Assembly (NCBI GenBank): GCA_021780375.1
Contig: JAJXYT010000114.1
Location: forward strand, 25,639 to 67,420
From: a bacterium
GTDB lineage: Bacteria > Verrucomicrobiota > Verrucomicrobiia > Limisphaerales > UBA11358
Direction of reading: 5' to 3'
Length of the DNA stretch: 41,782 bases
In this document: piece after piece, positions 1 through 7,140 of the stretch
Position numbering within the stretch: position 1 is the first letter of the stretch
Layout of the letters: every line of letters starts with the position of its first letter
Translations under genes and position numbers: made by a program
Notes under the pieces: generated by a model
The model's database searches: none
Told to the model about the DNA's origin: nothing
What the model saw: only the letters and a program-made list of their open reading frames with translations

Positions 1-2
1 GC

Positions 3-572
3 AACGGCATTGGCAATGGCAATGGACATGTTCATGGATCCGCGGTCGCGACTCCGCCGGTATCCGCCATGGGGAGCAATGATTTGCAGACTCATAAGGC
101 AAAAACGGATGAGGTCAAGCCGAGTGGCGTAAAGCCGGCAGTGGCTGTGACGCAGAATGGATTGAACGGATCGTCCAATGGGTCAACCCACCGCCGTGGC
201 GCGCGCCGCAAGAAGGTCTTTGATTATCACCGGTTCTATACCGACACGGTCATGAAACTTTCCTCGAGCGGATACACCGCAGAAGTCACCCCCCGCAACG
301 GTCACGCCAACGGACACTCAGATGGTCATTCATCGGCCCCCGCTATGGAGGTTCAACCCGCCTCGTATGGGGCCATGAATCAGGCCATTGTTCAGTCCCA
401 CTTGGATTTGATCGCTAATCAGAAAGCCCTCATTGAGGAACAGAAACGCCTGGTGCAACAACAAACCAAACTCATCGACGAGAAGAACAGGTTCATTCAG
501 GAACAAAACGAACTGCTGGAGCGGCAGTCGGCCATGATTGAGAACCAATATTCCCTGAAGCTCGAGTCCTGA
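3..572 (+). CDS. Hypothetical protein with C-terminal seven-residue-repeat coiled coil (5' end outside window)
   Basis: The reading frame is open to the left edge, so the N-terminus is probably missing; an internal ATG lies at 69. The visible 190 residues start with a low-complexity Asn/Gly/His-rich stretch, followed by a basic patch (RRGARRKKVFDYHRFYTD) and a second Asn/Gly/His/Ser linker. The last ~55 residues (about 410-565) form a near-perfect heptad series of the form LIxxQxx: LIANQKA, LIEEQKR, LVQQQTK, LIDEKNR, FIQEQNE, LLERQSA, MIENQYS. That pattern predicts a parallel oligomeric coiled coil. No enzymatic domain is visible and I do not recognise the family. A structural or DNA-associated role is possible because of the basic patch, but this is a guess. 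Confidence 0.75.
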   Translation, partial: NGIGNGNGHVHGSAVATPPVSAMGSNDLQTHKAKTDEVKPSGVKPAVAVTQNGLNGSSNGSTHRRGARRKKVFDYHRFYTDTVMKLSSSGYTAEVTPRNGHANGHSDGHSSAPAMEVQPASYGAMNQAIVQSHLDLIANQKALIEEQKRLVQQQTKLIDEKNRFIQEQNELLERQSAMIENQYSLKLES

Positions 573-662
573 AGCTCATTCGTTCCCACCTGTTCCGGAA
601 TCTTGTCGAAGCGAATTCGATTGGACGAAGGAGCTTGGATTTCCTGATTGGCGCCTTTAGCC

Positions 663-1505
663 ATGAATGCGAAAGCTGGAAGCCGGTGGCGTGAACTTGT
701 CTGTGCAGGATTGTGTTTGGGCGCCGTTGTTCCAGTTTCCCGCAGCGCGACTTTCATGTTTTCCAACACCAACGTTGTCGCGATTAATACCAATACGAGT
801 CCGCCGACCAAGGCGGTGCCTTACCCTTCCGGTATCGGGGTTGCCGGACTGAACGGCCAGGTTGTGACCAAAGTCACGGTGACACTTCAAGGTTTCAGCC
901 ATACCTTTCCAAGCGATGTGGACATTATGCTGGTCGGCCCTCGAGGGCAGGAAGCAGTCCTGATGGCAAACGCAGGTGGACAGGACAGATATAACGTAAC
1001 CAATCTCACGCTCACGTTTGACGACGGAGCCACAAATTCTTTGCCCTTATTCACAAGCCTGGTGTCAGGCGCTTTCAAGCCAACCAACGGGTATTTAGAT
1101 CCCTATTTTGGATACTCAAGCCTCCCTTTTAATTTCCCTCCGCCCGCTCCGGCCGGCAATTCAAATTCGGCGTCCCGGTTGTCGGTTTTTAAGAACACCG
1201 ACCCGGGCGGGACCTGGAATTTGTTCGTGGTCTCTGATGTTTCTGGAGATTCGGGCATGATTTCCAACGGTTGGAGTCTGAATCTCTCCGTTGCTGTTCC
1301 CCTCCAGATAATTCAATCCCGAACGAACGTTGTTATTTCCTGGCCCGCGTCAGCCACGAATGGGCATCTCCAGTTGTCGCCAACCCTCTTTAGCCCAAAC
1401 ACTTGGACCAATGTAACAACCACGCCGGCTTCTTATGCCGGCCGCTTTAACGTAACCAATCCCATTCTCGGAGGGAATACCTTTTATCGCCTGGTAACCA
1501 ATTGA
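663..1505 (+). CDS. Secreted protein with proprotein-convertase P-like domain
   Basis: The product is about 280 aa and starts with a signal peptide (basic MNAKAGSRWRE, then hydrophobic LVCAGLCLGAVVPVS). The central part resembles the P/Homo-B beta-sandwich domain found in bacterial subtilisin-like and surface proteins: a 'GFSHTFPSDVDIMLVGP' motif, then 'LMANAGG', and near its end 'DPGGTWNLFVVSD' and 'GWSLNLSV'. The last ~65 residues (VVISWPASATNGHLQLS to FYRLVTN) are a short C-terminal module I associate with verrucomicrobial exported proteins. No protease catalytic domain is present, so it is more likely adhesive or structural. An in-frame TTG lies upstream at 648; I prefer the ATG at 663 because it begins the signal peptide. 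No strong Shine-Dalgarno is correctly spaced for either. Confidence 0.7.
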   Translation: MNAKAGSRWRELVCAGLCLGAVVPVSRSATFMFSNTNVVAINTNTSPPTKAVPYPSGIGVAGLNGQVVTKVTVTLQGFSHTFPSDVDIMLVGPRGQEAVLMANAGGQDRYNVTNLTLTFDDGATNSLPLFTSLVSGAFKPTNGYLDPYFGYSSLPFNFPPPAPAGNSNSASRLSVFKNTDPGGTWNLFVVSDVSGDSGMISNGWSLNLSVAVPLQIIQSRTNVVISWPASATNGHLQLSPTLFSPNTWTNVTTTPASYAGRFNVTNPILGGNTFYRLVTN

Positions 1506-1616
1506 AATCACGGCGCGGGTTATCAGATTGGTCAAACTCTAAAGACCGCACTTATCGCTGAACACCTTGCAATAATCAAAATTCATTATTTTTATAATTA
1601 TGTCACCACATTAAAC

Positions 1617-1645
1617 TTGACTTCTGGCGCAAAGTGCCTTAATTT
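1617..1645 (+). promoter_or_regulatory. Candidate sigma-70 promoter for the PEP-CTERM gene
   Basis: In the AT-rich gap before 1698 there is TTGACT (1617-1622), 17 bp, then TAATTT (1640-1645). Another TTGACA lies at 1655-1660 and a TATAAT at 1593-1598, neither with a well-placed partner. The gap is clearly more AT-rich than the flanking genes. Assignment is by consensus only. Confidence 0.35.
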
Positions 1646-1697
1646 AAGACATAATTGACACACAATCAGACAGACTGGAATTAAAAGACGTAAAGTT

Positions 1698-2441
1698 GTG
1701 AAAAGTATTCTTGCACTGAGCCGTGCCGTTTATCTCGGGGTTGTTATTCTGGCGGCGATAACGTTTTCCCCGACGCAGTTGAATGCCACGGGGATTCTCT
1801 ACCAGTTTGACACTCCTTTTCCTGCGGACCCCAGCCCCGCGGCTCCTGCTCCATGGATTACCGCCGATTTTGAAAATGTAAGCGGGGGAGTTAACTTGAC
1901 TATTTCCGCGGTCGGATTAACCGGCAGTGAATTTGCCAGCGAGATTTACTTTAATTTGGATCCGGGTTTAGGTTTGGATCAATCCAGTTTGACGTTCAAC
2001 GAAACGGCTTCCAGCGGCAGTTTTTCCGCCCCGACCATTTCGCAAGCGGCTGGAGATAATAATTACAAGGCCGATGGTGACGGCAAATACGATTTCCGTT
2101 TCAATTTTGGAACATCCAGTGGCACGACTTTTGGATCCGGCGATTCCATAACCTGTTTTATCAGCGGCATTCCAGGTTTGATGGCCAGTAGTTTTTCCTT
2201 CGAAAGCGAGCCCGCCGGTGGCAGTGGCCCCTTTTATGCCGCGGCGCACATTCAGGGCCTGGCCGGTGGTTTAAGCACATGGATTGAACCGGGCGGCGGC
2301 CCCGTAATCACTCCGATTCCAGAGCCTGCGCCCATCGCTCTCCTGGCTGTTTCGGCCATGCTTTTGGCCGCCTTTCGCGTTCGGATGCTGATGCTTCGGA
2401 AAAGAGTTTATGCTGTCGCGCAAAAAAAACCGTTGCGTTAA
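1698..2441 (+). CDS. PEP-CTERM-sorted exported protein
   Basis: This 247-aa protein starts with GTG directly before a signal peptide (KSILALSRAVYLGVVILAAITF). The middle is a Gly/Ser/Thr-rich beta-type exported domain with many aromatic and Asp residues. The C-terminus carries the PEP-CTERM signature: PIPEPAP, a hydrophobic helix (IALLAVSAMLLAAF) and a basic tail (RVRMLMLRKR). PEP-CTERM proteins are processed by exosortase and usually linked to exopolysaccharide production or outer-surface display. No exosortase gene is in the window. The basic tail runs on for about 15 residues after the usual end of the signal. It is convergent with the NIL-domain gene, 5 bp away. Confidence 0.8.
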   Translation: MKSILALSRAVYLGVVILAAITFSPTQLNATGILYQFDTPFPADPSPAAPAPWITADFENVSGGVNLTISAVGLTGSEFASEIYFNLDPGLGLDQSSLTFNETASSGSFSAPTISQAAGDNNYKADGDGKYDFRFNFGTSSGTTFGSGDSITCFISGIPGLMASSFSFESEPAGGSGPFYAAAHIQGLAGGLSTWIEPGGGPVITPIPEPAPIALLAVSAMLLAAFRVRMLMLRKRVYAVAQKKPLR

Positions 2442-2446
2442 GAGCA

Positions 2447-2737
2447 TTAACTTTCGATCACGTTGATTTCCACCGGTTCGACGTTCACGCCGTTTTTCTC
2501 CAGCCATTTGATGGCCGCGCCCACCTCGCTGCGCGCGCCATCCAGTTCCAGGCAGACGATGCCGATCTCGTCGGTCACGCTCGCCTGACGAATGTTGGTG
2601 ACCACCTTGAACTTGTGGCCGACCTCCCAGATGAACGGCTTCTTGATCAGCCTGGGGGGATACATCAGCCACAATCTTTGTTGGGTCGGCGTCGTGGGTT
2701 TGGTTATCCCGGCCGGTTTTTTAGTTGCTTTGGGCAT
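2447..2737 (-). CDS. NIL-domain protein of a sulfur/methionine operon
   Basis: This is a 96-aa protein. After a Lys/Pro/Thr-rich N-terminus it matches a NIL domain (ferredoxin-like ACT-type fold known from the C-terminus of the methionine importer ATPase MetN and from homocysteine-synthesis proteins): RLWLMYPPRLIKKPFIWEVG, then NIRQASVTDEIGIVCLELDG and a final 'AIKWLEKNGVNVEPVE'. It is the last gene of the minus-strand run thrC-like, thiS-like, NIL. NIL domains bind methionine-related ligands or help in sulfur transfer. Together with the upstream SAM riboswitch this suggests a role in homocysteine/methionine synthesis. The exact function is unknown. Confidence 0.8.
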   Translation of the reverse strand: MPKATKKPAGITKPTTPTQQRLWLMYPPRLIKKPFIWEVGHKFKVVTNIRQASVTDEIGIVCLELDGARSEVGAAIKWLEKNGVNVEPVEINVIES

Positions 2738-2744
2738 GGCGGTT

Positions 2745-2778
2745 CAATTTACGATTGATGATTTACGATTTACGATTG
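2745..2778. repeat. TTTACGATT tandem micro-repeat
   Basis: This is an irregular tandem of ATTTACGATT units between the NIL and ThiS-like genes. Similar low-complexity micro-repeats occur at many gene borders in this window and, in several cases, inside genes. Confidence 0.7.
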
Positions 2779-2809
2779 CTTGGTTCCGAGGCTTTGACTC
2801 TTCAACCCT

Positions 2810-3085
2810 TCACCCGCCCGCAATGGCGGGGATGATGCTGATTTCGTCGCCGTCTTTGAGTGGAGTCTGCTTGTTTTTCAGGAAGCGGATGTCTTCCTCG
2901 TTCACATACACGTTTACGAAGCGGCGCACCTCGCCTTTTTCATCCACCAGCCGTTCCTGGATGCCGGGGTAACGCGACTGCAATTCGGCAATCGCCTCGC
3001 CAATCGTGGCGGCGTTGACTTCGACCAGCTCCTCGTTGTTGGTCAACTTGCGGAGCGGCGTTGGAATTCGGACTTTCTTTGGCAT
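2810..3085 (-). CDS. ThiS/MoaD-family sulfur-carrier protein
   Basis: This is a 91-aa beta-grasp ubiquitin-like protein: PTPLRKLTNNEELVEV, a 'TIGEAIAELQSRYPGI' helix, 'VYVNEEDIRFL', 'PLKDGDEISIIPAIAGG'. It ends precisely in the C-terminal Gly-Gly that is adenylated and thiocarboxylated in ThiS, MoaD and CysO. The stop lies right after Gly-Gly, so no processing would be needed. It starts 4 bp after the thrC-like gene on the same strand. In Mycobacterium (CysO/CysM) and Wolinella, such carriers donate sulfur for cysteine or homocysteine synthesis; here it most likely donates sulfur to the adjacent PLP enzyme. No E1-like (ThiF/MoeB) activator is in the window. Confidence 0.88.
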   Translation of the reverse strand: MPKKVRIPTPLRKLTNNEELVEVNAATIGEAIAELQSRYPGIQERLVDEKGEVRRFVNVYVNEEDIRFLKNKQTPLKDGDEISIIPAIAGG

Positions 3086-3089
3086 AAAA

Positions 3090-4346
3090 TTAAACGTTTG
3101 CTTTTTCTTCCTGCGCCAGCAGCGCCTCGAATTCGCGCAGACTCGGCTTGATTTCGCGCGGCTTGCCCAGGTAGCCGTCCACGGCGTCGAGCGTCTTCAA
3201 GCCGTTGCCGGTCACGCAGAGAACCGCGGAATCATCCCGCGGAATCTTGCCCGAGGCAATGAGTTTCCTGGCCACGCCCACGGTCACGCCGCCGGCGGTT
3301 TCGGCAAAAATGCCTTCCGTTTCCGCGAGCAGTTTGATCGCGTCGCGAATCTCGTCATCGGTCACATCTTCCGCCGCCGCACCGGTGTCCCGCATGACCC
3401 GCAGGGCGTAGAAACCGTCCGCCGGCGTCCCGATGGCGAGCGACTTTGCAATCGTGTTCGGCTTGACCGGTTTGAAGAAATCCAATCCGGCCTTTTGCGC
3501 CGCAGAAATCGGTGAACAACCGGTCGCCTGCGCGCCATGAACGGCATATTTTGTCTCCGACACCAGGCCGAGCTTGATGAATTCCTGATAGCCTTTCTGG
3601 ATTTTGGTCAGCAGCGAGCCGGATGCCATTGGCACCACGGTATGCCGAGGGATGCGCCAGCCGTATTGTTCGGCGATTTCATACGCCATGCTCTTGGAAC
3701 CTTCGGCGTAGTACGGCCTCATGTTCACGTTCACAAACGCCCAGGCGAACTTGCCGGCAATCTCGGCGCAAAGCCGGTTCACCTCGTCGTAATGACCTTT
3801 GATGCCGATGACTTTCGCACCGTAAATCAACGAGTTCAGGATTTTACCCTGCTCCAAATCATGCGGAATGAACACGTATGATTTGAGTCCGGCGCTGGCG
3901 GCGTTGGCCGAGACGGAATTCGCGAGGTTGCCGGTCGAGGCGCACGCGACCGTGTCGAAACCGAGTTCCTTTGAGCGGCTCAAGGCGACGCTCACGACGC
4001 GGTCTTTGAACGAGAGGGTGGGGTAGTTCACCGTGTCGTTCTTAATCCACAACTCACGGAGGCCTAGCTTCCTGGCGAGCCGGTCGGCTTTCACCAGCGG
4101 TGTGAAGCCGACCTGCAAACCAACGGTCGGGTCGTTCGCCACCGGCAACAGTTCACGGTAACGCCACATCGTTTGGGGACGTGATTGCACCGCCGCTTTG
4201 GTGAGCGACTTTTTGATGCGCTCGTAATCATAGACCACTTCCAGCGGGCCGAAGTCGAATTCGCAGACGTGATTGGCCGCCAGCGGATACTCGCGTCCAC
4301 ATTCGCGGCACTTCAGCGCCTTCATGTAACCGTGATGTTCACTCAT
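3090..4346 (-). CDS. thrC: Threonine synthase-family PLP enzyme under SAM-riboswitch control
   Basis: The 418-aa product is a fold-type II PLP enzyme. A short zinc-ribbon-like N-terminus (LKCRECGREYPLAANHVC) is followed by the PLP-lysine motif 'PTLSFKDR', an Asn-containing 'ACASTGNLANSVSA' loop, and a phosphate loop near the end ('VLCVTGNGLK'). Normal threonine synthase converts O-phosphohomoserine to threonine. I chose ATG 4346 (MSEHHGY) because AGGAAA lies about 8 bp upstream and the family similarity begins just after it; the frame is open to 4550 but that part lies in the riboswitch leader. Operon with ThiS-like and NIL genes plus an S-box leader suggests a sulfhydrylase role (homocysteine from O-phosphohomoserine); this is inference. 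Plain threonine synthase remains possible. Confidence 0.88.
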   Translation of the reverse strand: MSEHHGYMKALKCRECGREYPLAANHVCEFDFGPLEVVYDYERIKKSLTKAAVQSRPQTMWRYRELLPVANDPTVGLQVGFTPLVKADRLARKLGLRELWIKNDTVNYPTLSFKDRVVSVALSRSKELGFDTVACASTGNLANSVSANAASAGLKSYVFIPHDLEQGKILNSLIYGAKVIGIKGHYDEVNRLCAEIAGKFAWAFVNVNMRPYYAEGSKSMAYEIAEQYGWRIPRHTVVPMASGSLLTKIQKGYQEFIKLGLVSETKYAVHGAQATGCSPISAAQKAGLDFFKPVKPNTIAKSLAIGTPADGFYALRVMRDTGAAAEDVTDDEIRDAIKLLAETEGIFAETAGGVTVGVARKLIASGKIPRDDSAVLCVTGNGLKTLDAVDGYLGKPREIKPSLREFEALLAQEEKANV

Positions 4347-4436
4347 AAATATTTTTCCTGGGCCGCCGCCGCCGTTAATCGGCGCATTATACAGTTGGCG
4401 CGGACTGACGTCCGCGGCTGCAAACTCAATTGGGGC

Positions 4437-4470
4437 AACAAAAAGGCCCCGACTCATGACGAGAAGGGGC
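4437..4470 (-). terminator. Riboswitch-controlled intrinsic terminator
   Basis: Read on the minus strand: GCCCC, a 15-nt loop containing CTTCTC and ending in GAGTC, then GGGGC followed by CTTTTT. The CTTCTC in the 5' part of this hairpin is complementary to the GAGAAG at the 3' strand of the riboswitch P1 helix. The two structures are therefore mutually exclusive, the standard S-box terminator/antiterminator arrangement. Confidence 0.8.
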
Positions 4471-4488
4471 TGACAAAACTTGCGCACA

Positions 4489-4608
4489 CTTCTCATTTTC
4501 CCCCGACACCCGTCAGGGCTGGAATTGGCACCTGGCCGCTCCGAACGCATTCGGAGCCGGTTGCCGTGGCTTCATCGGGCCAGTCCCTCAGCCACTCTGC
4601 ATGAGACC
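4489..4608 (-). promoter_or_regulatory. SAM-I (S-box) riboswitch
   Basis: On the minus strand the leader contains the conserved S-box blocks in order: TCTCATGCAGAG (P1 5' strand and its junction), GAGGGACTGGCCC, GATGAAGCCACGGCAACC, a variable P3 hairpin (CTCCGAATGCGTTCGGAG), GGTGCCAATTCCAGCC, and GAAAATGAGAAG closing P1 (TCTCA pairs with TGAGA). Known class behaviour: SAM binding stabilises P1 and lets the downstream terminator form, turning the operon off. This places the thrC-like/ThiS-like/NIL operon in the methionine-SAM regulon. The conserved core is unambiguous by eye. Confidence 0.95.
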
Positions 4609-4627
4609 GTTGTATCAACGGATGCGG

Positions 4628-4658
4628 ATAAGTTGATTGATAAGATGGATTCTGTCAA
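4628..4658 (-). promoter_or_regulatory. Candidate promoter of the SAM-riboswitch operon
   Basis: A perfect TTGACA -35 box lies on the minus strand at 4658-4653, between the apt stop codon and the riboswitch. The -10 is weak (CAACTT at 17-bp spacing, or ACTTAT at 19 bp). Position and the perfect -35 support it. Confidence 0.4.
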
Positions 4659-4664
4659 CTGATT

Positions 4665-4696
4665 TTTTGAGCCGGGAGGCGGCAGGCGGCTCAAAA
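4665..4696 (-). terminator. Hairpin at the end of apt, terminator-like
   Basis: TTTTGAGCC (4665-4673) and GGCTCAAAA (4688-4696) form a perfect 9-bp stem around a 14-nt loop. The hairpin overlaps the apt stop codon and precedes the TTGACA promoter. No T-run follows the 3' arm on the minus strand, so it is not a textbook intrinsic terminator; it may still separate apt from the next operon. Confidence 0.45.
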
Positions 4697-5227
4697 GACT
4701 ACAATCGAACGCACCGGCAGGTCCTGCAATTTCCCGCGGCCGTTCAGGAACTTCAATTCAATGAGGAAGGCGGCTTCGAGGATTTGCGCGCCGAATTTGT
4801 TCACCAAAGCAATGGCGGCGGCGGCGGTACCGCCGGTCGCCAGCAAATCGTCAATCAGCAATACGCGTGCGCCCGGTCTGAGCGCGTCCACGTGCATGGC
4901 AATGGTTGCCGAACCGTACTCCAGCGCATAGTCCTGCTCGTGGGTCCGATAAGGCAGTTTGCCCTTTTTGCGAACGGGCACAAATCCGGCCTGGAGTTTC
5001 AAGGCGGCGGCGGCGGCAAAAATAAATCCGCGCGCGTCAATCCCCACGACCGCATCGACGGCGCCCGGTTTGAACTTGTCCGTGAGCAGATCAACCGCCC
5101 CGGCAAACAACCGCGGATCGGCCAGGACGGGCGTGATATCCTTGAACTGGATGCCCGGCTTCGGAAAATCCGGGACATTGCGGATGGCAGCGGCGATTTG
5201 CCGGGGTGTCACCCGGGCGGAAGGCAT
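4691..5227 (-). CDS. apt: Adenine phosphoribosyltransferase
   Basis: The 178-aa product converts adenine and PRPP to AMP in purine salvage, in the cytoplasm. Features in order: the Apt N-terminus (IRNVPDFPKPGIQFKDITPV), 'VVGIDARGFIFAAAAA', 'KKGKLPYRTHEQDYALEYG' and the PRPP-binding motif 'RVLLIDDLLATGGT'. Length is normal for the family. I chose ATG 5227 because AAAAAGGA lies 8 bp upstream; an ATG seven codons earlier (5248) would overlap the sigma-factor gene. It follows the sigma-factor gene by 4 bp and is probably co-transcribed with it. Confidence 0.95.
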   Translation of the reverse strand: MPSARVTPRQIAAAIRNVPDFPKPGIQFKDITPVLADPRLFAGAVDLLTDKFKPGAVDAVVGIDARGFIFAAAAALKLQAGFVPVRKKGKLPYRTHEQDYALEYGSATIAMHVDALRPGARVLLIDDLLATGGTAAAAIALVNKFGAQILEAAFLIELKFLNGRGKLQDLPVRSIVVF

Positions 5228-5231
5228 GGCG

Positions 5232-6230
5232 TCAGTCCTTTTTGGCATTGGAACTTTCGAGTTTTTCGATCATGCGGCGCAGCTTTTTAAGCGCCAGATT
5301 CTGGATCTGCCGGACGCGTTCGCGGGTCACCCCGAATTTTTCGCCAACTTCCTCCAGGGTTTTTTCCGTGCCGCCGTCAAGGCCGAAGCGATAGCGCAGA
5401 ATGGTCGCTTCGCGTTCGTCGAGATGCTTGACCATGTCCTGCAACATGCCGGTCACGGTCTTGTCTTCCAAATCCTGATACGGCGTTATGGCATTTTCAT
5501 CCTCCACCAGATCGGAAAAGTTGTTCGAATCATCGTCGCCAATCGGCGCATCGAGCGAGGCCGGGCGGATGGAAGCCAGCCGCATCTGCCGCACGCGCGT
5601 GGCCGTCATGTCCAGTTCATCCGCCAATTCCTCGTCGGTGGGTTCCCGTCCGAGTTCCTCCTGCAACTTCATCGCGATGCGGCGCATTTTGGAGATTTTA
5701 TCCACCAGATGCACCGGCAGCCGGATGGTCTTGGATTGATTGGCGAGCGCGCGCTTGATGGATTGCTTGATCCACCACGAGCCGTAGGTTGAAAGTTTGC
5801 CGCCTTTTCTCGGGTCGAACCGCTCGACGGCCTTCATCAGCCCGATATTGCCTTCGCTGATCAGATCCAGCAGCGGCAGGCCGATGCCGTCATAATCGCG
5901 CGCAATTTTGACGACAAGGCGCAGGTTGGCCTTGATCATCTGTTCGCGCGCCTTCTTGTCGCCCTTCTTGATGCGGGCGGCCAGTTCGATTTCCTCCTGT
6001 GGCGTGAGCAATTTCACCTGGCCGATTTCGCGCAGATAAAGTTTGATGGCGGTATCGGCGTCGTAACGCGACGCCTCCCTTTGAATGAACTGGGTGGTGT
6101 CACCGGCCGTGGCCGGCGGCGCGCCCGGCGCGGGAACGGCGGGGATGACGGCTTTAACAGCAGTGCGCGGGGAAACCTTCTGGCGCCGTCTGATTTTGGC
6201 CGTTCCGCGTTTTTTCTTTTTTACTGCCAT
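5232..6230 (-). CDS. RNA polymerase sigma factor, RpoD/group 2 type
   Basis: This 332-aa sigma-70 protein directs promoter recognition. It has a basic, Pro/Ala-rich N-terminus, then region 1.2/2 ('AIKLYLREIGQVKLLTPQEE', 'MIKANLRLVVKIARDYDGIG', 'GNIGLMKAVERFDPRKGGKL', 'STYGSWWIKQSIKRAL'), region 3 ('LGREPTDEELADELDM') and region 4 with its helix-turn-helix ('TLEEVGEKFGVTRERVRQIQ'). The acidic region 1.1 of long primary sigma factors is missing, so it may be the primary factor of a short-N-terminus lineage or a group 2 paralogue. ATG 6230 (MAVKKKK) is preferred over a TTG four codons upstream. No clear Shine-Dalgarno. Confidence 0.92.
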   Translation of the reverse strand: MAVKKKKRGTAKIRRRQKVSPRTAVKAVIPAVPAPGAPPATAGDTTQFIQREASRYDADTAIKLYLREIGQVKLLTPQEEIELAARIKKGDKKAREQMIKANLRLVVKIARDYDGIGLPLLDLISEGNIGLMKAVERFDPRKGGKLSTYGSWWIKQSIKRALANQSKTIRLPVHLVDKISKMRRIAMKLQEELGREPTDEELADELDMTATRVRQMRLASIRPASLDAPIGDDDSNNFSDLVEDENAITPYQDLEDKTVTGMLQDMVKHLDEREATILRYRFGLDGGTEKTLEEVGEKFGVTRERVRQIQNLALKKLRRMIEKLESSNAKKD

Positions 6231-6286
6231 AAAGCGCACCAAACGTTACGGCCAGAACGTCCGTCCGCAAGAAAATTAACGCAAAC

Positions 6287-6979
6287 TTAGTTCCGGCTGT
6301 TGCGCGCCAACGTGATGTAGTAAAGCAGATTCAGGATGGACGACACCAGCGCCGCCACATAAGTGAGCGCCGCCGCGCCCAAAACCTGGCTGACACCCGC
6401 GCGTTCGTGCTCATGTACGAGGCCGAGCCGGAACAATTGTTCCTTGGCGCGACGGCTCGCGTCATATTCCACCGGCAAGGTGACGAGTTGGAACAGGGTT
6501 ATCACCGCGAATGTCCCGATAATGATCGGAAGCATGACATTCAGCATGTGAAAGATAATGCCGGCGAAGAAAATCGGTATGTAAGCCATGCTCGCGAATT
6601 GCGTGACGGGAACCAGCGCCATGCGCACCTGGAACAACCCATAGGCGGCCTGATGCTGAAGGGCGTGGCCGGCTTCATGCGCCGCCACCCCAACGGCGGC
6701 GACCGTCTGGCCGTGAAAATTATCAGAAGAAAGGAACAAGGCGCGTTTCGTGGGATCGTAATGGTCGCTCAAGTGGCCGGGGATTTCCTCCACCGGCACG
6801 TTGGTCAAACCGGCCTGGTCGAGGACTTCGCGCGCGGCCTGGGCTCCCGTCATGCCCGAATCCACCGGTATCTGGCTGTACTTGCGATAGGCATGGTGCA
6901 GCTTCATCTGCGCCCAGATGCCGAGCAGCAAGCCCGGTATCAGGAACAACCAATATAATGGGTCAAACAAGTTAAACAT
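6287..6979 (-). CDS. YugP-like membrane zinc metallopeptidase
   Basis: The 230-aa product matches the Zn_peptidase_2/YugP family. It has an N-terminal membrane segment (YWLFLIPGLLLGIWAQMKLH), a 'DPTKRALFLSSDNFHGQTVA' stretch, the metal-binding helix 'VAAHEAGHALQHQ' (HEXXH), and a hydrophobic C-terminal half with two or three further membrane segments ('LNVMLPIIIGTFAVITLFQL', 'LTYVAALVSSILNLLYYITL'). The conserved 'LPVEYDASRRAKEQL' near residue 170 is typical of the family. Substrates are unknown. The gene stands alone, 56 bp upstream of the sigma-factor gene on the same strand. Confidence 0.88.
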   Translation of the reverse strand: MFNLFDPLYWLFLIPGLLLGIWAQMKLHHAYRKYSQIPVDSGMTGAQAAREVLDQAGLTNVPVEEIPGHLSDHYDPTKRALFLSSDNFHGQTVAAVGVAAHEAGHALQHQAAYGLFQVRMALVPVTQFASMAYIPIFFAGIIFHMLNVMLPIIIGTFAVITLFQLVTLPVEYDASRRAKEQLFRLGLVHEHERAGVSQVLGAAALTYVAALVSSILNLLYYITLARNSRN

Positions 6980-7140
6980 AAAACAATCCTTCGACAGCCG
7001 GCCGGCTGTCCTTATTCATTATTCAAGATCAAGCCGGCGGCGTGCCAACTCAATTTACAGGGAATCTAAGGGAAAGGGCGCCGGTTGAAAGATTTTTCTG
7101 AGCCAATGCGGCGCAATTGAGACAGCCGTGCTGGCACAAA

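Noticed and set aside
4347..4550. N-terminal extension of the threonine-synthase-like gene up to 4550
   Set aside because: The extension lies over the SAM riboswitch terminator and leader, has no ribosome binding site, and is not family-like. ATG 4346 has a Shine-Dalgarno and starts the conserved part.
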